Source: Clostridium sp. JN-9 (GTDB lineage Bacteria; Bacillota; Clostridia; Clostridiales; Clostridiaceae). From it: a stretch of DNA of 64,000 bases. The DNA lies in the NCBI RefSeq assembly GCF_004103695.1, contig NZ_CP035280.1:1-64000 (forward strand), in the 5' to 3' direction. Shown here in pieces: positions 52,926 through 64,000 of this stretch. Within the stretch, counting starts at the first letter, position 1. The number at the start of each line of letters is the position of its first letter. A model generated the notes under the pieces. The model was not told the origin of the DNA and made no database searches. It was given only the letters and a program-made list of their open reading frames with translations. The position numbers and the translations under genes were made by a program.

Positions 52926-53612
52926 ATGGCAAAATTTGTACCTGAAATTAAAGGAACACTTAGAAATCATATGATCGAGCTGCCTACTATAATAAGAGAG
53001 GCCAGTGGAATAAGAGTATTTGGAAAAAGAATAAAATCATTTGTGTTTAGTACAGATGTGGCGGTTATAAAAAATACTAATGCAGATGCAGTTATTGCTG
53101 TATATCCTTTTACTCCTCAGCCACTTATAACAGAATCCCTTGTTATGGCTGCGGATGTACCAGTTTTTTGTGGAGTTGGAGGAGGCATTACCACGGGCAA
53201 AAGAGTTATAAACTTAGCACTGGATGCAGAATTTAAAGGAGCTATGGGAGTTGTGGTAAACAATCCAACGCCAAATGACACAATAAAGCAGATGAGAGAA
53301 ACTATAGACATTCCAATAATTGTTACAGTAGTATCAGAATATGAAGATATTAAGGGAAGAATAGATGCTGGAGCCACAGTTATAAATGTTTCAGGAGCTA
53401 AAAGAACAGCATATATAGTAAGTAAGATAAGAAGTGAGTTCCCCACATTTCCAATTATAGCAACAGGCGGGCCTAATGATACTACAATAAGAAATACTAT
53501 TGAAGCAGGAGCCAATGCCATTACATTTACTCCACCACCTGCTTCTGACATATTAAATGAAATAATGAATTCCTATAGGGAAAAATATGAATCTGAAAGA
53601 AAAGAATTTTAG
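52926..53612 (+). CDS. TIM-barrel protein of unknown function
   Basis: The 228-aa protein shows an (alpha/beta)8 phosphate-binding style: VFCGVGGGITTGKR, GAMGVVVNNPTPNDTI, IIVTVVSEYEDIKGRIDAGATVINVSGAKRT, IIATGGPNDTTIRNTIEAGANAITFTPP. The repeated Gly-Ala at strand ends recalls KDPG aldolase/NanE-like or ThiG-like barrels. It is often annotated simply as hydrolase, without experimental basis I can name. Strong AAGGAGGGGG before the ATG. Two tiny Cys-rich genes follow. Confidence 0.75.
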   Translation: MAKFVPEIKGTLRNHMIELPTIIREASGIRVFGKRIKSFVFSTDVAVIKNTNADAVIAVYPFTPQPLITESLVMAADVPVFCGVGGGITTGKRVINLALDAEFKGAMGVVVNNPTPNDTIKQMRETIDIPIIVTVVSEYEDIKGRIDAGATVINVSGAKRTAYIVSKIRSEFPTFPIIATGGPNDTTIRNTIEAGANAITFTPPPASDILNEIMNSYREKYESERKEF

Positions 53613-53652
53613 ATTCTTATGGTAACTGAAAATACTGATTAGTGGTGATTAA

Positions 53653-53820
53653 ATGACAATAACTATAAATTGTAAACACTGTCCTGAATTTATTAAAAAA
53701 AAGTGTGATGGACAGGTAAACGACTGTATGTGTAAAAACTGTCCAAGAAATATAGAAAAATGTATGATAACAAGATACTGTACTGAAACAGAGTCTGTTT
53801 TAGACGTTTTGGAAAGCTGA
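53653..53820 (+). CDS. Cysteine-rich 55-aa mini-protein
   Basis: ATG 53653 opens a 55-codon frame ending at TGA 53820. It has eight Cys in paired spacing (CKHC, KKKC, DCMCKNC, EKC, RYC), which strongly suggests zinc or Fe-S binding, and starts 40 bases after the TIM-barrel gene. Only a weak GTGGTGA precedes it. The dense, regular cysteines make chance unlikely. Function unknown. Confidence 0.6.
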   Translation: MTITINCKHCPEFIKKKCDGQVNDCMCKNCPRNIEKCMITRYCTETESVLDVLES

Positions 53821-53903
53821 TAAGACCTGTTTTTATGATTTTTAGAATTATTAATACTGTAATGGTAATAATAATAAAATAAAAATCATAAAGGAGTGAT
53901 TTT

Positions 53904-54092
53904 ATGGCTAGTGTAGAGCAGTTGATGTCTGTAGGAGAAAATTGCAGAGGATATGATCCTGCTTCAGAGTATTTTCAATCAAGTGTTGGAGAGCCTATTC
54001 CTAGAAGTTGTTCTAACTGTAATCATTTTACAGAAGGCAGATGCAACATTGATTTGTTCGATACTGTATTAACAAGTTTAGATCAAGGCTAA
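53904..54092 (+). CDS. Small Cys-containing protein of unknown function
   Basis: A 62-aa protein with Cys14 and a SCSNCNHFTEGRCNIDLFD segment (three Cys) that looks like a small metal-binding knuckle. AAAGGAGTG precedes the ATG and a terminator follows. It forms a pair of small Cys proteins with the 53653 gene and may share a metal-related role, which is inference. Confidence 0.72.
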   Translation: MASVEQLMSVGENCRGYDPASEYFQSSVGEPIPRSCSNCNHFTEGRCNIDLFDTVLTSLDQG

Positions 54093-54108
54093 TATTTTAA
54101 TGTGTGAA

Positions 54109-54138
54109 AAAAGATAGCATTTATGTTATCTTTTTTTA
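54109..54138 (+). terminator. Terminator before the serine operon
   Basis: AAGATAGCAT and ATGTTATCTT pair (one G-T) and run into TTTTTTT. Confidence 0.88.
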
Positions 54139-54334
54139 TTTTTATGCTATTTTTTTTATGAAAAAACCATAATTAGTATAACGTTATGTGTAAATTCATA
54201 TAAATAGAAAAATACAAACATTTGTGAATATTGAGAATTGAATATTAAAGTGATAAAATAAGATTGCTCAGTAAGTTTCTGTAAAATAAAAGAATGAATA
54301 AAAAATGGCAATAGCCGATTTTAGGAGGTAAAAG

Positions 54335-55408
54335 ATGCATAAGAAACTATTTATTCCAGGTCCAGTAGAAGTTAAACAGGATGTACTTGAAAAAATGGCA
54401 ACTCCAATGATAGGACATAGAAGTAAAGAAGCTTCTGCACTTCAAAGGAGAATAAGTGATAAACTTAGGAAAGTTTTCTACACTAAGGAAGAGATTTTGT
54501 TATCTACTAGTTCCGGCAGCGGATTAATGGAAGGAGCAGTTCGTTCATGCACTGCTAAAAGAGCAGCTATTTTCTCAGTAGGGGCATTTGGAAACAGATG
54601 GTACGAAATGGCAACCCATAATAATGTACCTGCTGATTTATTTGAATCTGAGTGGGGTAAAGAAACTACTCCTAAGATGGTAGATGATGCTTTAGCAACT
54701 GGAAAATATGATTTAATAACTATTACTCATAATGAAACATCAACAGGAGTAATGAATCCAGTTGAAGAAATATCAGAAGTTATCAGGAAATATCCAGAGG
54801 TAGTATGGTGCTTAGACACTGTTAGCTCAATGGCAGGAACTAAAATTGAAGTAGATAAGCTTGGAGTAGATATATGCATTACTTCAACACAAAAGGCAAT
54901 AGGTCTTCCCCCAGGAATGGCTATATGCTCAATGTCACAAAAGGCTGTAGAAAGAGCTAAAAAGGTTCCATATCGAGGAATGTATTTAGATCTTCTTGCA
55001 TTATATAATTATATTCAGAAAAAGGATTATCAGTATCCATCAACTCCTTCATTATCACATATGTTTGCTTTAGATTATCAATTGGATAAGATACTGGAGG
55101 AAGGATTAGAGAATAGATATAACAGACACATTGAAATGGCTAATTATGTAAGAGAATGGGCAAGAGAGCATTTTGAGATTTTTGCAGATGAGAGATTCCT
55201 CTCTAATACATTAACAACTATTAAAAATGTAAACAATATCAGTGTAGCAGATTTAAATAAAGAATTGGGCAGCAGAGGATTCCAGATTTCTAATGGATAT
55301 GGAAAACTTAAGGAAAAGACTTTCAGAATAGCTCATATGGCAGACTGCACCTTGGACGAAATAAAGGAATTGTTAAATAACATGGATGATATTTTAGGAT
55401 ATAAATAG
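54335..55408 (+). CDS. Class V aminotransferase in the serine operon (SerC-like role)
   Basis: The 357-aa PLP enzyme begins KKLFIPGPVEVKQDVLEKMATPMIGHRSKEA, typical of the alanine-glyoxylate / serine-pyruvate aminotransferase branch. The PLP lysine lies in ITSTQKAIGLPPGMA. In clostridia this enzyme sits before serA and probably acts as phosphoserine aminotransferase in place of SerC. No separate serC is seen in this window. AGGAGG precedes the ATG, and serA follows after 11 bases. Confidence 0.88.
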   Translation: MHKKLFIPGPVEVKQDVLEKMATPMIGHRSKEASALQRRISDKLRKVFYTKEEILLSTSSGSGLMEGAVRSCTAKRAAIFSVGAFGNRWYEMATHNNVPADLFESEWGKETTPKMVDDALATGKYDLITITHNETSTGVMNPVEEISEVIRKYPEVVWCLDTVSSMAGTKIEVDKLGVDICITSTQKAIGLPPGMAICSMSQKAVERAKKVPYRGMYLDLLALYNYIQKKDYQYPSTPSLSHMFALDYQLDKILEEGLENRYNRHIEMANYVREWAREHFEIFADERFLSNTLTTIKNVNNISVADLNKELGSRGFQISNGYGKLKEKTFRIAHMADCTLDEIKELLNNMDDILGYK

Positions 55409-55419
55409 GAGGGTTTACT

Positions 55420-56337
55420 ATGATCAGGGTACTTCTTTCAGATGGACTTGATAAATCAGCAATTGAAAAACTAAAAAGCCTGAATTTTGAAGTGGTAGAT
55501 GAACACTACGAAGGCGAGGAGCTGGGTGAAAAACTAAAAGAATTTGATGCTTTGGTTGTAAGATCAGCTACTAAGGTAAGGGTCCCATCTATCGAAAAAG
55601 CAGCTGAAGGAAAAAGGTTAAAACTTATTATCCGCGGCGGTGTAGGAGTAGACAATATAGATGTTGCAGCTGCAAGGGAAAAGTCAATTGAAGTTAGGAA
55701 TACACCTAATGCAAGCAGTATTTCTGTAGCAGAGCTTACACTTGCTCACATGTTTGCAGTAACAAGGTTTGTAAATATTTCAAATGTAACCATGAGGCAG
55801 GGACTCTGGGAGAAAAAGAAATATAAGGGTACAGAGCTGTATGGTAAAACACTTGGACTCATGGGCTTTGGAAGAATAGCAAAAGAAGTGGCAGTTAGGG
55901 CTAGAGCACTTGGAATGCAGGTTTTATATACAAATAGAAAAGGTAAGATTGAAGGTTTTGACCAATATAAATACTGCACTTTTGATGAATTGTTAAAATG
56001 CTCTGACATAATATCACTTCATGTGCCATATGATAAGACTAAAGGTACACTTATTGGAAAAGAACAGTTTGAAATGATGAAAGATGGTGTATATTTAATT
56101 AATTGCTCAAGAGGTAAAGTTGTCAGCGAAGAAGCTTTACTTGAAGCATTAAATAACGGAAAAGTAGCCGGTGCCGGTATAGATGTATTTGAAGAAGAAC
56201 CAACTAAGAATAAGGAATTAATAAATCATCCAAGAGTCAGCGTAACACCGCATATTGGTGCTTCCACTTCAGAAGCTCAGAAGAGGATTGGACTAGAAGT
56301 AGTTAAAATATTGGAAGAATATTTCATAAAAAAATAA
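55420..56337 (+). CDS. serA: D-3-phosphoglycerate dehydrogenase, short form
   Basis: The first enzyme of serine synthesis oxidises 3-phosphoglycerate with NAD. The 305-aa product is the short type, without the C-terminal ACT regulatory domain. It shows RGGVGVDNIDVAAAREK, the Rossmann motif TLGLMGFGRIAKEVAV, INCSRGKVVSEEALLEAL and the catalytic HIGASTSEAQ. Feedback by serine through an ACT domain is therefore absent. Confidence 0.93.
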   Translation: MIRVLLSDGLDKSAIEKLKSLNFEVVDEHYEGEELGEKLKEFDALVVRSATKVRVPSIEKAAEGKRLKLIIRGGVGVDNIDVAAAREKSIEVRNTPNASSISVAELTLAHMFAVTRFVNISNVTMRQGLWEKKKYKGTELYGKTLGLMGFGRIAKEVAVRARALGMQVLYTNRKGKIEGFDQYKYCTFDELLKCSDIISLHVPYDKTKGTLIGKEQFEMMKDGVYLINCSRGKVVSEEALLEALNNGKVAGAGIDVFEEEPTKNKELINHPRVSVTPHIGASTSEAQKRIGLEVVKILEEYFIKK

Positions 56338-56376
56338 GTTTATTTTATACAGTGTATAGAATTAGGAGGAATACCA

Positions 56377-57621
56377 ATGGCAATATTAAGGGCTTTTAAG
56401 GCTGTACGTCCAACTAAGCAGCTGGCTAAAAATGTAGCTGCTCTTCCATACGATGTTATGAACAGTGATGAAGCTAGAGAAATGGTAAAAGATAATCCTT
56501 ATTCATTTTTACATGTAGATAAAGCGGAAATAGATTTAGATAGAAATATAGATATATATGATAATCTTGTATATGAAAAGGCAAGAGAAAATCTAAACAA
56601 TATGATTAAAGACGGCATTTTAATAGAGGATAAAAAACCTTATTTGTATATATATAGACTGATTATGAATGGAAGATGCCAGACAGGAATTGTAGGATGC
56701 ACATCCATAGATGACTATATTAATAATGTTATTAAAAAGCATGAACATACAAGAGAGGAAAAAGAACAGGATAGAATAAGACACGTAGATTATTGTAATT
56801 CTAATACCGGTCCAATATTTTTAACATATAGAAACAGCAGTAACATAGATAACATTATTAATGAGTGGACAAAAAAAGATCCAGAGTATAATTTCAAAGC
56901 AGAGGATGGAGTACAGCATATAGTATGGGTTATTAATGACAATAAAATAATTGATGAATTAGTTGAAGGTTTCAGGCAGATTAATGCTTTATATATTGCA
57001 GATGGTCATCATAGGGCAGCTTCAGCTGTAAAGGTTGGATTAAAAAGAAGGAAAGAGAATCCAGCTTATAAAGGCAGCGAAGAATTTAATTTCTTTTTAT
57101 CAGTTATATTCCCTGAGGGGGATTTAAGTATTATGGACTATAACAGGGTTGTTAAGGATTTAAATGGACTTACTTCTGAGGAATTTATGCTTAAGGTTTC
57201 GGAAAAGTTTGAAATAAGCTTATTTGAAGGAAGCAAACCATATAAGCCATCAAGTAAGCATACTTACGGCATGTATTTAGATGGGAAATGGTATGTTCTT
57301 ACTGCAAAGGACGGTACTTATGATTCTTTAGACCCTGTTCATAGATTAGATGTTTCAATACTTCAGGAAAATTTGTTAATGCCTATACTAGGTATTAATG
57401 ATCCAAGGACAGACAAAAGAATTGACTTTATAGGCGGCATAAGAGGTTTAGAAGAGCTTGAGCGAAGAGTGAAAAGTGGAATGAGGGCTGCTTTCTCCAT
57501 GTATCCTACTACAATCGATGATTTAATGGATATTGCGGATGCGGGAAAAGTAATGCCTCCTAAATCTACCTGGTTTGAGCCAAAATTGAGGAGCGGGTTG
57601 TTTATCCACAAATTAAGCTAG
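56377..57621 (+). CDS. DUF1015 protein of the serine operon
   Basis: The 414-aa protein has the DUF1015 blocks FKAVRPTKQLAKNVAALPYDVM, EHTREEKEQDRIRH, LYIADGHHRAAS (a Asp-Gly-His-His motif like metal or phosphate sites) and LSVIFPEGDLSIMDYNRVV. It is regularly next to serA in clostridia, which points to a part in serine metabolism. Its biochemistry is unproved. One perfect DnaA box (TTATCCACA, 57602-57610) lies inside its last codons. Confidence 0.9.
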   Translation: MAILRAFKAVRPTKQLAKNVAALPYDVMNSDEAREMVKDNPYSFLHVDKAEIDLDRNIDIYDNLVYEKARENLNNMIKDGILIEDKKPYLYIYRLIMNGRCQTGIVGCTSIDDYINNVIKKHEHTREEKEQDRIRHVDYCNSNTGPIFLTYRNSSNIDNIINEWTKKDPEYNFKAEDGVQHIVWVINDNKIIDELVEGFRQINALYIADGHHRAASAVKVGLKRRKENPAYKGSEEFNFFLSVIFPEGDLSIMDYNRVVKDLNGLTSEEFMLKVSEKFEISLFEGSKPYKPSSKHTYGMYLDGKWYVLTAKDGTYDSLDPVHRLDVSILQENLLMPILGINDPRTDKRIDFIGGIRGLEELERRVKSGMRAAFSMYPTTIDDLMDIADAGKVMPPKSTWFEPKLRSGLFIHKLS

Positions 57622-57669
57622 GTATCCAAAAATATTACCTTAAACCTAATTGTATGTATTTTCATAATG

Positions 57670-57743
57670 AAAAGAGATAAGGATTACATTATTAAAAGCA
57701 TTGGGGCTTTGAATGCTGATAATAATAACCTTATCTCTTTTTG
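57670..57743 (+). terminator. Long structured terminator after the serine operon
   Basis: AAAAGAGATAAGG (57670-57682) and CCTTATCTCTTTT (57729-57741) are the outer 13-bp stem. An inner AAGCATT/AATGCT stem fills much of the space between. A short T-run follows. Confidence 0.75.
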
Positions 57744-57793
57744 CCATATATTATTTATTATAAATTAAGATGTATCTTAGAAAATTCATAATA

Positions 57794-57802
57794 TGATATA
57801 AT
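57794..57802 (+). promoter_or_regulatory. Extended -10 promoter for the tandem GNAT gene
   Basis: TGATATAAT with the TG extension, 60 bases before the start. No good -35 is seen. Confidence 0.55.
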
Positions 57803-57861
57803 AAATTTTGAGTTAATCATTAAATTGCATAGTGCAATATTAAAGGATAGAAGGGAATTGA

Positions 57862-58809
57862 ATGGAAAAAGGACGGTATGAAACTACCATGACACCAGTA
57901 AAGGGAAGCAATGATGAATATATTATTAAAGATGTTATGGGGATAACCATTGGGCGGGTATATATAATAGAGTATTCGCTGCAAAATGAATACAGCCTTA
58001 TAAGAATTAAGTTTTATAAACAGGGAAAAGAAAGTTATGGATATCTAAGAAACTTATTATTAAAGCTGCTAAGTACTATCTTTAATAACAGGAAAATTAA
58101 TAAAATAAACATTATTGTTGATGAAGATAAAAGTGTAAGTGCATTTACAGATATAGGATTTACTTTAGAAGGAATAATTACAAACAGCTCCCTTATGGAC
58201 AATGTTTTTAAAGATGAATATCTGTTTGCCATAGACAATGAAAAATTTAAGGAAGGCTCAATAGACAGAAATTTTACCTTAAAGGGTGAAAGGATAGAAC
58301 TTAGATTATTAAGACCAGATAATGCAGAAGAAATGCTAAATTACTATAATAGAAATAAAAAGCATCTGATGCCCTTTGAGCCAAGCAGGGATAACAGTTT
58401 TTATACTTTACAGGTTCAAAAACATATTTTAATGGAAGGATACAGACAATTTTTATCCGGTACTGCTGTGAATTTTGGAATATACTTAAATGGAAATCTT
58501 ATTGGTAAAATACAAATGTCCAATGTTGTATTAGGGGTTTTCAGAAGTGCATTTGTTGGATATTCAATTTCAGAGGAGGAACAAGGAAAAGGCTATATGA
58601 AGGAGGCCTTAAGGCTTTTTATAGATTTTGCATTTAATGAAATGGGCTTACATAGATTGGAAGCTTCTACTTTGGTTGATAATATAAGATCACAGAAAGT
58701 CCTTGAAGGCTGCGGATTTAAATTTTTAGGAATAAATGAAAAATATTTATATATTAATGGTGAGTGGAGAGATCATAAGGCCTATTACCTTATAAATGGC
58801 AATGATTAG
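57862..58809 (+). CDS. Tandem GNAT acetyltransferase
   Basis: The 315-aa protein has an N-terminal partial GNAT-like half (about 1-125, lacking a clear pyrophosphate loop) and a complete C-terminal RimJ-like GNAT domain (about 140-312) with RIELRLLRPDNAEEML, YSISEEEQGKGYMKEAL (acetyl-CoA loop) and LVDNIRSQKVLEGCGFKFLG. The first half may be a degenerate or regulatory domain. Its substrate is unknown. It precedes the second rRNA operon. Confidence 0.85.
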   Translation: MEKGRYETTMTPVKGSNDEYIIKDVMGITIGRVYIIEYSLQNEYSLIRIKFYKQGKESYGYLRNLLLKLLSTIFNNRKINKINIIVDEDKSVSAFTDIGFTLEGIITNSSLMDNVFKDEYLFAIDNEKFKEGSIDRNFTLKGERIELRLLRPDNAEEMLNYYNRNKKHLMPFEPSRDNSFYTLQVQKHILMEGYRQFLSGTAVNFGIYLNGNLIGKIQMSNVVLGVFRSAFVGYSISEEEQGKGYMKEALRLFIDFAFNEMGLHRLEASTLVDNIRSQKVLEGCGFKFLGINEKYLYINGEWRDHKAYYLINGND

Positions 58810-59078
58810 TATATAAGAGTGCTTATGAACAATGAAAACTTATTCTGGTGTGTCTATATAAATAATTTGAAGGAAATCAGAGAATAAGCTAGGCTGCTTG
58901 AATTAATTTAAGGTGACAGCTTATATTACAGAAGATCAATTAATGTTTTGTGTTAGAATAACAAATGTCGCTTCTGAAAGCGCAGCATCTTAAAGTAGAA
59001 TTTAAATTCTATTTTAAGGCAAAATGTTTTTCACGAAGATTGTCATAATTAAACTTAAAAAAATAAGTAAAAAAATTG

Positions 59079-59107
59079 TTGACAATATCGAATAAACATG
59101 ATAAGAT
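59079..59107 (+). promoter_or_regulatory. Promoter of the second rRNA operon
   Basis: TTGACA (59079-59084), 17 bases, TAAGAT (59102-59107). It is closer to consensus than the promoter of the first operon. The stretch 58810-59078 holds no gene I can support. The leader with boxA-like TGATCTTTGAAAA (59132-59144) and the 16S stalk arm (59141-59156) follow. Confidence 0.8.
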
Positions 59108-59229
59108 ATAAAAGCTGTCGGATGACAGACATGATCTTTGAAAATTAAACAGAGAAGATAACAGGTAAAAACTTGTTAAATAAACCAGCAATTCTTTTAT
59201 AGAGTATAAAGTAATGAGCAATCAAACTT

Positions 59230-63979
<4,750 letters not shown>

Positions 63980-64000
63980 AATAATTATACTGTGCAATTT

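Noticed and set aside
54140-54334. Possible T-box or riboswitch before the serine operon, also checked before serS
   Set aside because: I found no T-box consensus (TGGNACCGCG-like) or specifier stem, and no known riboswitch core. The space before serS is too short.

Overview
The window looks like the start of the chromosome of a low-GC Firmicute, most likely Clostridium sensu stricto. It opens at the dnaA start codon. The order dnaA-dnaN-yaaA-recF-remB-gyrB-gyrA, the A+T-rich codon use, the strong AGGAGG ribosome-binding sites, the large SRP RNA upstream of dnaX and a BofA-family gene all fit that group. Nearly every gene lies on the + strand, as expected on one replichore next to oriC. I cannot name the species from sequence alone.

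Layout. 1-8.9 kb: replication-initiation genes, with oriC in the dnaA-dnaN gap (DnaA boxes followed by a DnaA-trio array). 9.1-14.4 kb: a complete rRNA operon (16S-23S-5S, then tRNA-Met and tRNA-Ala). 14.4-24.4 kb: a decayed MFS transporter, HD phosphohydrolase, NiaR-type repressor, DUF362 ferredoxin, UPF0182 membrane protein, L,D-transpeptidase, FAD oxidoreductase with a DUF1667 partner, and serS. 24.4-31.6 kb: two tRNA-Ser, tRNA-Arg, a GH113-like secreted or anchored protein, the folate operon (folE-HD-folP-folBK), psd on the opposite strand, and a TetR regulator. 31.7-37.5 kb: YhgE/Pip protein with TetR-type operators, UbiB-like kinase, phasin-like protein and an RpiR regulator.

37.4-47.2 kb is the accessory part. 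Two 1,640-bp copies of one insertion sequence are present, each with a perfect 9-bp target duplication and each carrying three consensus DnaA boxes. Between them, next to tRNA-Arg(CCT), lie a decayed tyrosine-recombinase fragment and a compact module: ASCH protein, GNAT-PUA/ASCH-like fusion, second ASCH protein, P-loop kinase-like protein. A small PH-like membrane protein, a cysteine desulfidase-family gene, aroD and tadA follow.

47.2-58.8 kb: two more tRNA-Ser (so four serine tRNAs in the window), SRP RNA, dnaX-ybaB-recR, DUF2508, BofA, sfsA with two DnaA boxes upstream, NUDIX, a TIM-barrel protein, two tiny Cys-rich proteins, a serine-biosynthesis operon (aminotransferase-serA-DUF1015) and a tandem GNAT protein. 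59.1-64.0 kb: a second rRNA operon in the same orientation, cut by the window edge just after 23S. It differs from the first by scattered substitutions and a 12-nt tandem duplication inside 23S.

The strongest candidates for something new are the DnaA boxes inside the insertion sequence and the ASCH/GNAT/P-loop module beside the integrase remnant. Neither function can be proved from sequence alone.
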